DNA of 23,900 nt from Wocania_A sp964021735 (GTDB lineage: Bacteria; Bacteroidota; Bacteroidia; Flavobacteriales; Flavobacteriaceae): NCBI RefSeq assembly GCF_964021735.1, contig NZ_CAXIBN010000029.1, forward strand, positions 1 through 23,900. The letters are read 5' to 3'. Shown piece after piece: positions 14,070 to 21,715 of the stretch. The translations under genes and the position numbers were made by a program. The notes under the pieces were generated by a model. That model was not told the DNA's origin. It saw only the letters and a program-made list of their open reading frames with translations, and searched no databases. How positions within the stretch are numbered: position 1 is the stretch's first letter; each line of letters starts with the position of its first letter.

Positions 14070-15230
14070 CTAAAGCGTTCCTCTATTAGCTTGCTCCCTT
14101 TCAATAGACTCAAAAAGTGCTTTAAAGTTTCCTGCACCAAAGCCTCGTGCACCCATACGTTGGATTATTTCGAAAAACAAGGTTGGCCTGTCTTCCACAG
14201 GTTTTGTAAATATTTGTAACAAATACCCTTCCTCGTCGGCATCAATCATAATTCCTAAACTTTTAAGTGTTTCAATATCTTCTCGTAATTCATGACTATA
14301 TTCTTCTAACCTGCCAGGAACGGCTTTATAATAGGTTTCTGGGGGTGTAGACAAGAACTCAATTCCTCTAGCTCTTAATTGAGATACTGTACTAATAATA
14401 TCGTCTGTAGCTACAGCAATATGTTGTACACCAGCACCTTCGTAAAAATCTAAATATTCTTCTATTTGCGAACGTTTTTTACCTTTTGCTGGTTCGTTAA
14501 TTGGGAATTTTATACGTCCGTTACCATTACTCATCACTTTACTCATAAGGGCTGAGTATTCGGTATGTATTTGTGTGTCATCAAACGATAAAAAATTTTC
14601 AAATCCCATAACATCTTCGTACCATTTTACCCAAGTATTCATTTGTCCCCAACCTACATTTCCAACCATATGGTCAATGTATTTTAAACCCGTCGCAGTT
14701 GGATTATAATCTGATTTCCACTCACGGAAACCTGGTAAAAAAGCACCGTTATAATTTTTGCGTTCTACAAAAATGTGGACAGTTTCTCCATAGGTATAAA
14801 TACCTGCACGAATTACTTCTCCGTGTTCATCTTTTTCTACAACAGGCTCCATGTACGATTTGGCTCCACGACTTGTAGTTTCTTGATATGCTTTTCTAGC
14901 ATCTTCAACCCATAGTGCAACTACTTTCACACCATCGCCATGTTTTACAATGTGTTCGTTTATTTTAGATTTACTATTTAATGGCGTTGTTAATACCAAG
15001 CGTATTTTGTCTTGTTTTAGCACATAACTTACTGAGTCTTTCGATCCAGTTTCTAAGCCTTTATAGGCATAAGATTGAAACCCAAATGCTGTTTTATAAA
15101 AATGTGCTGCTTGTTTTGCATTACCTACATAGAATTCTACGTAATCTGTTCCTAAGAGCGGCAAGAAATCTTGTGCGCCTTTAAATATTTTTTCTAAACC
15201 GTAGTTTACTGATTTTATGTTTTTACTCAT
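14070..15230 (-). CDS. hppD: 4-Hydroxyphenylpyruvate dioxygenase
   Basis: This Fe(II) enzyme converts 4-hydroxyphenylpyruvate to homogentisate, the second step of tyrosine breakdown. The 386-residue protein has the two VOC domains of the family. The C-terminal domain carries the iron triad H187 (KYIDHMVGNV), H270 (GVQHIAVATDDI) and E354 (LFFEIIQR). The conserved RIKFPINEP (239-247) and YLLQIFTKP (336-344) strands are present, as is the C-terminal gating helix GFGAGNFKALFESIEREQ. It shares orientation with hmgA, whose product takes the next step, but a 225-bp block of repeats lies between them and a strong terminator follows hppD. I saw no typical -7 box upstream, so readthrough from hmgA is possible. 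Confidence 0.97.
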   Translation of the reverse strand: MSKNIKSVNYGLEKIFKGAQDFLPLLGTDYVEFYVGNAKQAAHFYKTAFGFQSYAYKGLETGSKDSVSYVLKQDKIRLVLTTPLNSKSKINEHIVKHGDGVKVVALWVEDARKAYQETTSRGAKSYMEPVVEKDEHGEVIRAGIYTYGETVHIFVERKNYNGAFLPGFREWKSDYNPTATGLKYIDHMVGNVGWGQMNTWVKWYEDVMGFENFLSFDDTQIHTEYSALMSKVMSNGNGRIKFPINEPAKGKKRSQIEEYLDFYEGAGVQHIAVATDDIISTVSQLRARGIEFLSTPPETYYKAVPGRLEEYSHELREDIETLKSLGIMIDADEEGYLLQIFTKPVEDRPTLFFEIIQRMGARGFGAGNFKALFESIEREQANRGTL

Positions 15231-15233
15231 GAT

Positions 15234-15271
15234 AAAAAGCCCCTCTTAATCTCCCCAAAGGGGAGAAACTC
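15234..15271. repeat. CCCC/GGGG repeat element, copy A (inverted relative to copy B)
   Basis: This stretch begins directly upstream of hppD. It contains GCCCCT, then AATC, then the perfect hairpin TCTCCCC-AAA-GGGGAGA (15250-15266). Its reverse complement resembles the block at 15428-15458 (CCCTTTTGGGGATTTAGGGG), so the two form an imperfect inverted pair around the non-coding block. A further small hairpin, ACTCAA/TTGAGT, lies at 15268-15288. Similar CCCTAAATCCCC wording recurs between flavobacterial genes, as far as I recall. Confidence 0.65.
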
Positions 15272-15302
15272 AACTCGGGTAATTGAGTATTTTGTTTTGA
15301 TA

Positions 15303-15401
15303 AAGCTATTTGTTTGCAAATATGTTTAGCCCTGATTGAAGCGGCATCCTTTTGGTTTTCTCAAAAAACCAAAAGATATAGCGGAAAGCAGGAAATAGCT
15401 T
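15303..15401. repeat. Structured dispersed element or candidate ncRNA between hmgA and hppD
   Basis: The 99-bp element is nested and foldable. The outer arms are AAGCTATTT (15303-15311) and AAATAGCTT (15393-15401). A CCTG/CAGG pair (15331-15334 with 15389-15392) lies within, then an 11-bp perfect inner hairpin, CTTTTGGTTTT (15349-15359) with AAAACCAAAAG (15365-15375). The inner stem is flanked by an internal loop whose two sides both contain GCGG (GAAGCGGCATC and ATATAGCGGAAAG). I recall the unpaired blocks (AGCCCTGATTGAAGCGGCATCC and ATAGCGGAAAGCAGG) as highly conserved across Flavobacteriaceae genomes with a variable inner hairpin; it may be the published Flavo-1 RNA motif, but that is not confirmed. 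It encodes no protein. Confidence 0.6.
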
Positions 15402-15427
15402 CAAATAATTATTTTAATGAACGTTTT

Positions 15428-15458
15428 AAAAAGTCCCTTTTGGGGATTTAGGGGCCTA
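15428..15458. repeat. CCCC/GGGG repeat element, copy B, overlapping the hmgA stop codon
   Basis: AAAAAGTCCCTTTTGGGG followed by ATTTAGGGGCCTA is the inverted counterpart of copy A. Its last bases supply the TAG stop codon of hmgA (15456-15458). A small TCCC/GGGA hairpin lies inside it. Confidence 0.6.
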
Positions 15459-16610
15459 CAACCAAGATTTATGATAACTCTCATCAGCGATTTTCATTGC
15501 TTCTTCGGTTACCATTAAGGGTTTAAACGTGTCTACCATAACAGCAAGCTCATCGGTTTTTGTTTTTCCAATACTTCGTTCTGCTGCTCCTGGGTGTGGA
15601 CCATGTGGAATACCTGCTGGATGTAGTGAAATATGACCTTCTTCAACATCATTTCTGCTCATAAAATCACCATCAACATAATACAAAACCTCATCACTAT
15701 CAATATTACTATGATTGTAAGGTGCTGGTATAGATTGAGGGTGATAATCATATAGTCGAGGTACAAAACTACATACTACAAAAGCATCGGTTTCAAAAGT
15801 TTGATGTACTGGTGGTGGTTGATGAATACGCCCTGTGATAGGCTCGAAATCGTGAATTGAAAAAGCATACGGATAGTTATACCCATCATAACCCACAACA
15901 TCAAACGGATGTGAGGCATAAACCATTTCAATCATATCATCTTGTTTTTTAACTTTAATTAAAAAGTCTCCAGATTCATTATAGGATTCAAGTTCTTGTG
16001 GTTGACGAATATCGCGCTCGCAAAATGGCGAATGTTCTAATAATTGTCCAAACCAATTTCGGTAACGTTTTGGGGTGTAAATTGGTCGGCGAGACTCGAC
16101 AATAAACAGTCTATTATCTTTGGTATCGAAATCTATTTTATAAATAATTCCTCGTGGAATTAAAAGATAATCACCATATTTAAAATCGAGATTCCCTAAC
16201 ATAGTTCTCAATTTTCCTGTGCCTTTATGGATGAATATGAGCTCGTCAGCATCAGTATTTTTATAAAAATAATCTTGTGTTAATTGTTTTGGCGCTGCTA
16301 ATATTATAGCACAATCGCTGTTTATTAAAACCGTTTTTCGACTTTCTAAAAAATCGTTTTCTGGTTTTACCTGAAACCCTTTTAAACGATATGATTTTAG
16401 ATTATTCTTTAATGCTATTTTTGGTGCTACGCTGTATTGGTTTTTTATTGCTTTTACTTGCGTTGGGCGTTGTTCGTGATAACTGTTTGTAGACATACCA
16501 TCAAAACCAATAGTACCAAACAATTGTTCATAATATAAACTACCATCTGGTTTTCTGAATTGAATATGACGCTTATGCGGAATATTTCCTAATTTATGAT
16601 AAAAAGGCAT
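15456..16610 (-). CDS. hmgA: Homogentisate 1,2-dioxygenase
   Basis: This Fe(II) cupin enzyme opens the homogentisate ring to maleylacetoacetate, directly after HppD in tyrosine breakdown. The 384-residue protein starts MPFYHKLGNIPHKRHIQFRK, as expected for the bacterial family, and is shorter than the ~440-residue animal enzyme. Likely iron ligands are H300 (PYNHSNID), E307 (SDEVLYY) and H336 (PAGIPHGPHPG); H263 and H269 in RIHQPPPVHQTF lie where the catalytic histidine is expected. The cupin strand DELIFIHKGTGKLRTMLG (122-139) is also typical. The downstream fumarylacetoacetate hydrolase and maleylacetoacetate isomerase are not in the window. Its stop codon falls in a dispersed repeat element. 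No perfect -7 box was seen in the 210 bp upstream. Confidence 0.96.
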   Translation of the reverse strand: MPFYHKLGNIPHKRHIQFRKPDGSLYYEQLFGTIGFDGMSTNSYHEQRPTQVKAIKNQYSVAPKIALKNNLKSYRLKGFQVKPENDFLESRKTVLINSDCAIILAAPKQLTQDYFYKNTDADELIFIHKGTGKLRTMLGNLDFKYGDYLLIPRGIIYKIDFDTKDNRLFIVESRRPIYTPKRYRNWFGQLLEHSPFCERDIRQPQELESYNESGDFLIKVKKQDDMIEMVYASHPFDVVGYDGYNYPYAFSIHDFEPITGRIHQPPPVHQTFETDAFVVCSFVPRLYDYHPQSIPAPYNHSNIDSDEVLYYVDGDFMSRNDVEEGHISLHPAGIPHGPHPGAAERSIGKTKTDELAVMVDTFKPLMVTEEAMKIADESYHKSWL

Positions 16611-16816
16611 ATTTTTAAGTATTAATTGTTGAATATAAAAAGTAAAAAAGTTATAAAACTTTAATTTTCAATTGTATATAAAGATACAAAAATTGCCTGC
16701 TTATTCAGGATTTCTCTTGATAAGGTAGTGAAGAAATGATAATAAATCTGCCCAAAATGGTGTCATAACTTTACAAATATCGTAAAAAATAAAGACTTTC
16801 TAAAAAGAATAAAAAT

Positions 16817-16835
16817 GGCTTTAAAACCAAAAGCC
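16817..16835 (-). terminator. Weak hairpin at the end of the patatin gene
   Basis: GGCTTT (16817-16822) and AAAGCC (16830-16835) form a 6-bp stem that overlaps the stop codon. On the minus strand it is followed by ATTTTTATTC and a second T run. It could be a weak terminator; the rest of 16623-16816 holds no other clear element. Confidence 0.4.
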
Positions 16836-19058
16836 TACATTAAAAAACCAAACGCTTTGTTTTGCTTCGGGTGAATAACTAAACTTGCCTTGAATTGGCC
16901 CAATAAAAGTATCAATAGCATAACCTAACGCATAACCACGATAGTCTGGAAGTGTAAACCATTCGCCGCTTTCAAAAATATCATCATCAACATTCGCCCA
17001 ATTTGCTTCGGCTGTTACATGATGGTTTTTAAAAACTTCGTAATCAGCACTTAAAGAAGCTTTAACGTAACTATTACCTGTTAGAGAGACAAAATCGTAA
17101 CCCATAAACGGAATAAAATTATTAACCAAATTATTACCATAACCACCTAGAGCAAAATCTAGGGCTTGGGTTGATTTGTCGCCTAATTTAAAACCACCAC
17201 CTGCTCTTAAATTTAGTGCTAATTTATCTGTAACACTAAAGGCGTAACCCATATCTGCTTTAGCTATTGAAAAATCTTCAAATTCGGCATTAAAACCCGA
17301 AGCTAGTAAGTACATGTGTAAATCGCCATTAAAATACACACCGCGTTTTGGAAAGTGTTTATTATCGTAAGTATCTAACTTTAAACCTGCAAAAACGCTA
17401 AAATAATCTGTGTTTTCAAATACAAACTCATTGTTATTTGTTGTTACTGTTTCAGACTTTATCTCAAGACGTTTATGTTCAGCACCAACGCTAAATGCAA
17501 AATCTTTTTTTATTAGGGTTTGTAAATAAAACTGATTGGTTTGATCTTGAAAATCAATATCAATTTTGTTTAGCCCTGTTGTTGCTATTTGATCATCATC
17601 AAAAAATAATTGCGCATTAATATTTTTATCAAATTGATTAAATCTAGATCGAATACCAATACTCCAATAAAAACCTTTATCTATTAAATACTCAAAATTA
17701 TAGCGCACATTATCTCCAAAAACCAAATCTAAAGACGCTATGTCGTTATCAAAAAGCAATCTTTTTTTAGTGACATTAACCAATGCCGCACTTTTGTATA
17801 AAGCATCATAATGCAAACCTAATTTTAAAAACGTTGTTATATTGGTTTCTTTAACAGTTGCTATTAAATCATACCCATCGCTATATTGAGATTTACTAAA
17901 TTGGTATTGAAACGAATCAAAATTATTAGTTGCCACTAAGTTATTTACGCCTTTGTAGAAATCTTTAAAATCTAACTTTTCATTTAACTTTAATCTAAGT
18001 TTTCCTAAAACGTAAGCACGTGTGTATTTTTCGTTTCCGTTTAGTATAACCGAATTAATCCTTATAGAATCTTGTGTGTGTAAACTAATTTTAAACTTTG
18101 GTTTATCTTTATCATATTTGAATAAATCCTCAAGAGCATCCATTTTTTTATAAGCAGCCGTTTCACCTCTTTTTATAATTTTTTCGCCTTCGCTAAAAGA
18201 CACAACAGTAAAGTCTGTAATATCTGGCTTTATGTAAATATCAGTCTTTTTAGACTTTAGTTTCATGTCTTTAATCGTCCTAAAGTTATTAATTTGCAGC
18301 AACACATCGGGTGCAGAAATCAATTCTTCTCTATTAGCTAAACCATCTTGTACATCAACACCAATAATAATATCCATACCTTTTGCCTTAAGTTCATCGA
18401 TAGGATAATTGTTAGCTACACCACCATCAATTAACACTTGATTGTTTATTATTACGGGCTGAAATAAAGATGGAAACGCACCACTTGCCATTATAGATTG
18501 AGTTAAATTGCCTTGATCTAGCATTACAGCTTCGCCAGTTTCTACATTAGTACCAATACAGAAAAATGGTATAGGTAATTTGCTAAAATCGTGAATGTCA
18601 CTTACATGTAATGTTAATTTAGAAAGTAAATTGTAGGTGTTTTGTCCTCTTGAAAGTGCCGATGGCAGTTTAATTTTCAACTTATCAAAAGGCAATGTTA
18701 TGGCGTATTTTTCTGAGTTGTCTCGTTCGTATAATGCTTTAGACGACCTTGGCAAATCGTCACTTATAATTTTATCGAAATCTACTTTTTTAAAGATAGA
18801 GTCTAACTGCTTTCCTGTATAACCTGATGCGTATAACGAGCCAATAATAGCACCCATACTTGTGCCAGCAACATAGTCTATTTTAACACCTAAACTGTCA
18901 ATAACTTTAAGCACGCCAATATGCGCTAGCCCTTTTGCACCACCACCACTTAACACTAAACCGACTTTTACATCGTGAGGGTTTTTGTCTTCATTCTGCG
19001 CTTTCGCGGAAAGCAAAGCGATTAAGCATAGGGTTAATATGATTGTTTTTTTGTTCAA
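16821..19058 (-). CDS. Patatin-like phospholipase with Omp85-type outer-membrane barrel
   Basis: A 745-residue outer-membrane protein joining an esterase domain to a beta-barrel, the layout seen in PlpD/FplA-type (type Vd) proteins. The signal peptide ends near SAKAQ (residue 21). The patatin domain (about 30-320) has the oxyanion loop LSGGGAKGLAHIG (36-48), the nucleophile S67 in GTSMG, and D211 in IDGG, so the Ser-Asp dyad is complete. A POTRA-like segment at about 328-400 (INSVILNGNEKYTRAYVLGK) leads into a barrel ending in an aromatic beta-signal-like strand (VWFFNVGFWF). It should hydrolyse phospholipids at the outer membrane; substrate and release of the domain are unknown. The 92-residue gene ends 3 bp upstream, so the two are co-transcribed. 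Confidence 0.93.
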   Translation of the reverse strand: MNKKTIILTLCLIALLSAKAQNEDKNPHDVKVGLVLSGGGAKGLAHIGVLKVIDSLGVKIDYVAGTSMGAIIGSLYASGYTGKQLDSIFKKVDFDKIISDDLPRSSKALYERDNSEKYAITLPFDKLKIKLPSALSRGQNTYNLLSKLTLHVSDIHDFSKLPIPFFCIGTNVETGEAVMLDQGNLTQSIMASGAFPSLFQPVIINNQVLIDGGVANNYPIDELKAKGMDIIIGVDVQDGLANREELISAPDVLLQINNFRTIKDMKLKSKKTDIYIKPDITDFTVVSFSEGEKIIKRGETAAYKKMDALEDLFKYDKDKPKFKISLHTQDSIRINSVILNGNEKYTRAYVLGKLRLKLNEKLDFKDFYKGVNNLVATNNFDSFQYQFSKSQYSDGYDLIATVKETNITTFLKLGLHYDALYKSAALVNVTKKRLLFDNDIASLDLVFGDNVRYNFEYLIDKGFYWSIGIRSRFNQFDKNINAQLFFDDDQIATTGLNKIDIDFQDQTNQFYLQTLIKKDFAFSVGAEHKRLEIKSETVTTNNNEFVFENTDYFSVFAGLKLDTYDNKHFPKRGVYFNGDLHMYLLASGFNAEFEDFSIAKADMGYAFSVTDKLALNLRAGGGFKLGDKSTQALDFALGGYGNNLVNNFIPFMGYDFVSLTGNSYVKASLSADYEVFKNHHVTAEANWANVDDDIFESGEWFTLPDYRGYALGYAIDTFIGPIQGKFSYSPEAKQSVWFFNVGFWF

Positions 19059-19061
19059 GTG

Positions 19062-19340
19062 TTATTTTTTGTTTGTGTAAAACCCTGTTTGATTTGTCCT
19101 AATATCTCTAATAATAAGCCTGAAGCCGAAAGAAAATACAATTTTTGCTTTTCCATGATAGGAATGAATTATTCTATCTTCAATATCGAAATTAGTCTTA
19201 GTCAACCAATCACCAATATGAGCACCATCTATATACTTCCATTCTTGATTTTCAATAAAAGAAGATGAATTTATATAAGTAATTGGAATTACAAGTAATG
19301 CTCCAATTATTAATAATATTTTAAAAACCCTCTTTTTCAT
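19062..19340 (-). CDS. Small membrane-anchored or exported protein of unknown function
   Basis: A 92-residue protein with a basic start (MKKRVFK) and one hydrophobic segment (ILLIIGALLVIPITYI, 8-23), followed by a soluble beta-rich tail containing WKYIDGAHIGDWL and KAKIVFSFGFRLIIRDIRTNQTGFYTN. It is a signal anchor or an uncleaved signal peptide. I do not recognise a named family. It ends 3 bp before the patatin gene and begins about 45 bp after the uvrC stop. Its sense-strand coding is supported by the tight spacing and by the coherent signal-anchor layout; the antisense 69-codon frame lacks both. Confidence 0.7.
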   Translation of the reverse strand: MKKRVFKILLIIGALLVIPITYINSSSFIENQEWKYIDGAHIGDWLTKTNFDIEDRIIHSYHGKAKIVFSFGFRLIIRDIRTNQTGFYTNKK

Positions 19341-19351
19341 AATTTATATTA

Positions 19352-19383
19352 AATCTACAAGGCTTTTAAAAACCTTGTAGATT
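19352..19383 (-). terminator. Hairpin just after uvrC, terminator or dispersed repeat
   Basis: AATCTACAAGG (19352-19362) and CCTTGTAGATT (19373-19383) form a perfect 11-bp stem with a 10-base loop that can close further. It starts 2 bp beyond the uvrC stop. The T tract on the minus strand is poor (TTTAATATAAATT), so termination may be partial. As I recall, the CTACAAGG-N-CCTTGTAG hairpin is common between genes in this family. Confidence 0.6.
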
Positions 19384-19385
19384 GT

Positions 19386-21179
19386 TTACTTCCCATGAAA
19401 ATAATTATAAACTTTCTCTGCTCTAGAAACCCCAACCACAACTTCTAATTCATCCAACTTTGCATTGGCAACACGTTTAGCCGATTTAAAATGCTTTAAT
19501 AGCTCTACTACCGTTTTTTCTCCAACTCCAGGAATAGTTTCAAGCTCTGTATTTAACGCAGTTTTACTACGTTTATTTCGGTGATGTTCTATACCAAAAC
19601 GATGCGCTTCGTTACGCAGTTGTTGTATAATTTTTAGGGTTTCGCTTTTTTTATCTAAATATAAGGGAATTGGATCATCTGGATAGAATAATTCTTCCAA
19701 TCTTTTGGCAATTCCTATAATGGCTATTTTTCCTCTTAAATTTAAAGCATCCAAACTTTTTAATGCAGATGACAACTGCCCTTTCCCACCATCAATAATA
19801 ATAAGTTGTGGCAATGGCTGTTTTTCATCTAACAAACGTTTATATCTGCGATAAACCACTTCTTCCATTGATGCAAAATCATCTGGCCCTTCAACCGTTT
19901 TTATGTTAAAATGCCGGTAATCTTTTTTACTGGGTTTTCCATTTTTAAACACTACACAAGCAGCTACAGGATGTGTGCCTTGTATGTTACTATTATCGAA
20001 ACATTCAATATGTCGCGGCTCTTCAGACAATCGTAAATCCGCTTTCATTTGCGCCATAATACGATTTACATGCCTATCAGGGTCAACAATTTTATCTTGT
20101 TTAAAACGCTCCATTCTAAAATATTTCGCGTTGCGCAGTGATAAATCTAAAATGTGTTTTTTATCACCTAATTTAGGAACGGTTACTTTAACATCATCGC
20201 CTAAACTCACTTTAAAAGGCACATATATTTCTTTTGATTTGGAATGAAAACGTTGCCGTATTTCTGTAATCGCCAATTCTAACAATTGTAAATCGGTTTC
20301 GTCTAATTTCTTTTTAATCTCTAAGGTATGTGATCGAATGATAGATCCGTACGACAGTTGTAAAAAATTAACGTAACCATAACTTTCGTCGCTCATAATA
20401 GAAAACACATCAACATTACTAATTTTAGGGTTTACAATGGTAGATTTTGCTTGGTAGTTTTCTAATACTTCTACTTTTTCTTTTATTTTTTGTGCGTCTT
20501 CAAACTGCATTGCTTCAGCATAACCACGCATTTGAATTTTAAATTGTTGCAACGAATCTTTAAAATTCCCTTTTAAAATCTCACGAATGGCTTTAATGTT
20601 TTCGTTGTATTCAGCTTCGGTTTCTAACCCTTCGCACGCGCCTTTGCAATTTCCTAAATGGTATTCTAAACACACTTTATATTTTCCTGCTTGGATTTTT
20701 TCTTCGGATAAATGGTAATTACACGTTCGTAAATTATACAGGCCTTTTATTAAATCTAATAAGGTGTGTACTGTTTTCATACTGGTATAAGGTCCAAAAT
20801 ATTCGCCACCGTCTTTAAACACACGTCGTGTAGAAAACACTCTAGGGAAACGCTCCTTTTTTATACAAATCCATGGGTACGATTTGTCGTCTTTCAACAA
20901 CACATTGTATCGTGGTTTATGTTTTTTTATCAGATTATTTTCAAGCAATAACGCATCGGTTTCAGTTTCAACAACAATGTGTTTTATACTTGAAATTTTT
21001 TTTACTAATACTTTGGTTTTACCATTTTCATGTGTTTTAGTAAAATATGAGGAGACTCTTTTTTTTAAATTTTTTGCTTTTCCAACATAAATAATCGTAT
21101 CATCAGCATCAAAATACTGATATACCCCAGGGGCATTTGGTAAGGTTTTTAATGCTATTTCAAGGGTAGGTTTACTCAT
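19386..21179 (-). CDS. uvrC: Excinuclease ABC subunit C
   Basis: The dual-incision nuclease of nucleotide excision repair, acting with UvrA and UvrB. From the ATG at 21179 the protein has 597 residues. The GIY-YIG nuclease domain is at about 15-95 (APGVYQYFDADDTIIYVGKA, KNLKKRV). A Cys cluster C-x16-C-x7-C-x3-C follows, matching the iron-sulfur site reported for UvrC. The UVR helical domain (about 205-240, MQFEDAQKIKEKVEVLE), the RNase H-like 5' nuclease (IECFDNSNIQGT and LIIIDGGKGQL) and a C-terminal helix-hairpin-helix (ETIPGVGEKTVVELLKHFKS) are all present. A longer in-frame start at 21245 exists, but the extra residues are not family-like, and a TACCTTTG box at 21185-21192 supports the shorter start. 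No repair partner is next to it. Confidence 0.97.
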   Translation of the reverse strand: MSKPTLEIALKTLPNAPGVYQYFDADDTIIYVGKAKNLKKRVSSYFTKTHENGKTKVLVKKISSIKHIVVETETDALLLENNLIKKHKPRYNVLLKDDKSYPWICIKKERFPRVFSTRRVFKDGGEYFGPYTSMKTVHTLLDLIKGLYNLRTCNYHLSEEKIQAGKYKVCLEYHLGNCKGACEGLETEAEYNENIKAIREILKGNFKDSLQQFKIQMRGYAEAMQFEDAQKIKEKVEVLENYQAKSTIVNPKISNVDVFSIMSDESYGYVNFLQLSYGSIIRSHTLEIKKKLDETDLQLLELAITEIRQRFHSKSKEIYVPFKVSLGDDVKVTVPKLGDKKHILDLSLRNAKYFRMERFKQDKIVDPDRHVNRIMAQMKADLRLSEEPRHIECFDNSNIQGTHPVAACVVFKNGKPSKKDYRHFNIKTVEGPDDFASMEEVVYRRYKRLLDEKQPLPQLIIIDGGKGQLSSALKSLDALNLRGKIAIIGIAKRLEELFYPDDPIPLYLDKKSETLKIIQQLRNEAHRFGIEHHRNKRSKTALNTELETIPGVGEKTVVELLKHFKSAKRVANAKLDELEVVVGVSRAEKVYNYFHGK

Positions 21180-21184
21180 TATAC

Positions 21185-21192
21185 CAAAGGTA
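21185..21192 (-). promoter_or_regulatory. Putative -7 promoter box (TACCTTTG) of uvrC
   Basis: The minus-strand TACCTTTG fits TAnnTTTG exactly and ends 5 bp before the preferred uvrC ATG at 21179. Transcription would then begin at or within a few bases of the start codon, giving a leaderless or nearly leaderless message. No -33 TTG is visible. Confidence 0.45.
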
Positions 21193-21271
21193 GTAATTCC
21201 TATTAAAAAGAAACCTTTTAGATACAGTTTATCATTATCTTGCACAACTTATTCCTTTCTATAAAATAAGA

Positions 21272-21715
21272 ATGAAAAAAATAATTGGTCGTACAGACAA
21301 AATAGACTTTCCTGAATTGAATCTTTTCGAAATTGACGTAAAGATTGATTCTGGAGCATATACCTCTGCCATACATTGCTCAGAAATTATTGAAGAAAAT
21401 AATATCTTAAAATGTGTGTTTGAAAGTAAAGGTCACCCAAATTTTAACAGTAAAAACATTTCTTTTAAAGACTATACTTACACCGATGTAAAAAGTAGTA
21501 ATGGTCATAAAGAGAATCGCTATAAAATTAAAACAAAAGCCATATTTTTTGGTAAAACGTATACAATTAATTTAACTTTAAGTACGAGAGACGATATGAA
21601 ATTTCCTGTACTAATAGGTCGCCAATTTTTAAGTAAAAAATTTCTTATTGATGTTGATATTGAAAACCAATCTTTTAAAAGCAAACTAAATGAACATAGT
21701 AATACTATCGCGTAA
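21272..21715 (+). CDS. RimB-like ATP-dependent zinc protease family protein (retropepsin fold)
   Basis: A 147-residue cytosolic protein of the DUF785/RimB family, which has a retropepsin-like aspartic protease fold. The catalytic-type motif is visible at IDSGAYTSAIH (25-35, D26), preceded by the usual start GRTDKIDFPEL and followed by the second core strand PVLIGRQFL. In Pseudomonas, RimB acts with RimK and affects its glutamylation activity; here too it lies directly upstream of rimK, and the genes overlap by 26 bp, meaning translational coupling. As it stands alone on the N-terminal side of the operon, it is probably a trimming or regulatory protease for RimK products; the name 'ATP-dependent zinc protease' is a historical family label and is not supported by any motif seen. 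Confidence 0.9.
   Translation: MKKIIGRTDKIDFPELNLFEIDVKIDSGAYTSAIHCSEIIEENNILKCVFESKGHPNFNSKNISFKDYTYTDVKSSNGHKENRYKIKTKAIFFGKTYTINLTLSTRDDMKFPVLIGRQFLSKKFLIDVDIENQSFKSKLNEHSNTIA

Noticed and set aside
15234..15458. CRISPR array or integration site in the hppD-hmgA spacer
   Set aside because: There are no regularly spaced direct repeats, no spacers and no recombinase; the copies are inverted and differ from each other.
19059..19268. A 69-codon plus-strand frame opposite the small anchored protein
   Set aside because: It has no signal or motif and no operon context; the minus-strand gene fits the neighbours with 3-bp spacing.
21180..21245. Longer N-terminus for UvrC
   Set aside because: The extra residues do not resemble the family, whose N-terminus begins just before the GIY-YIG domain, and a promoter box lies inside this stretch.
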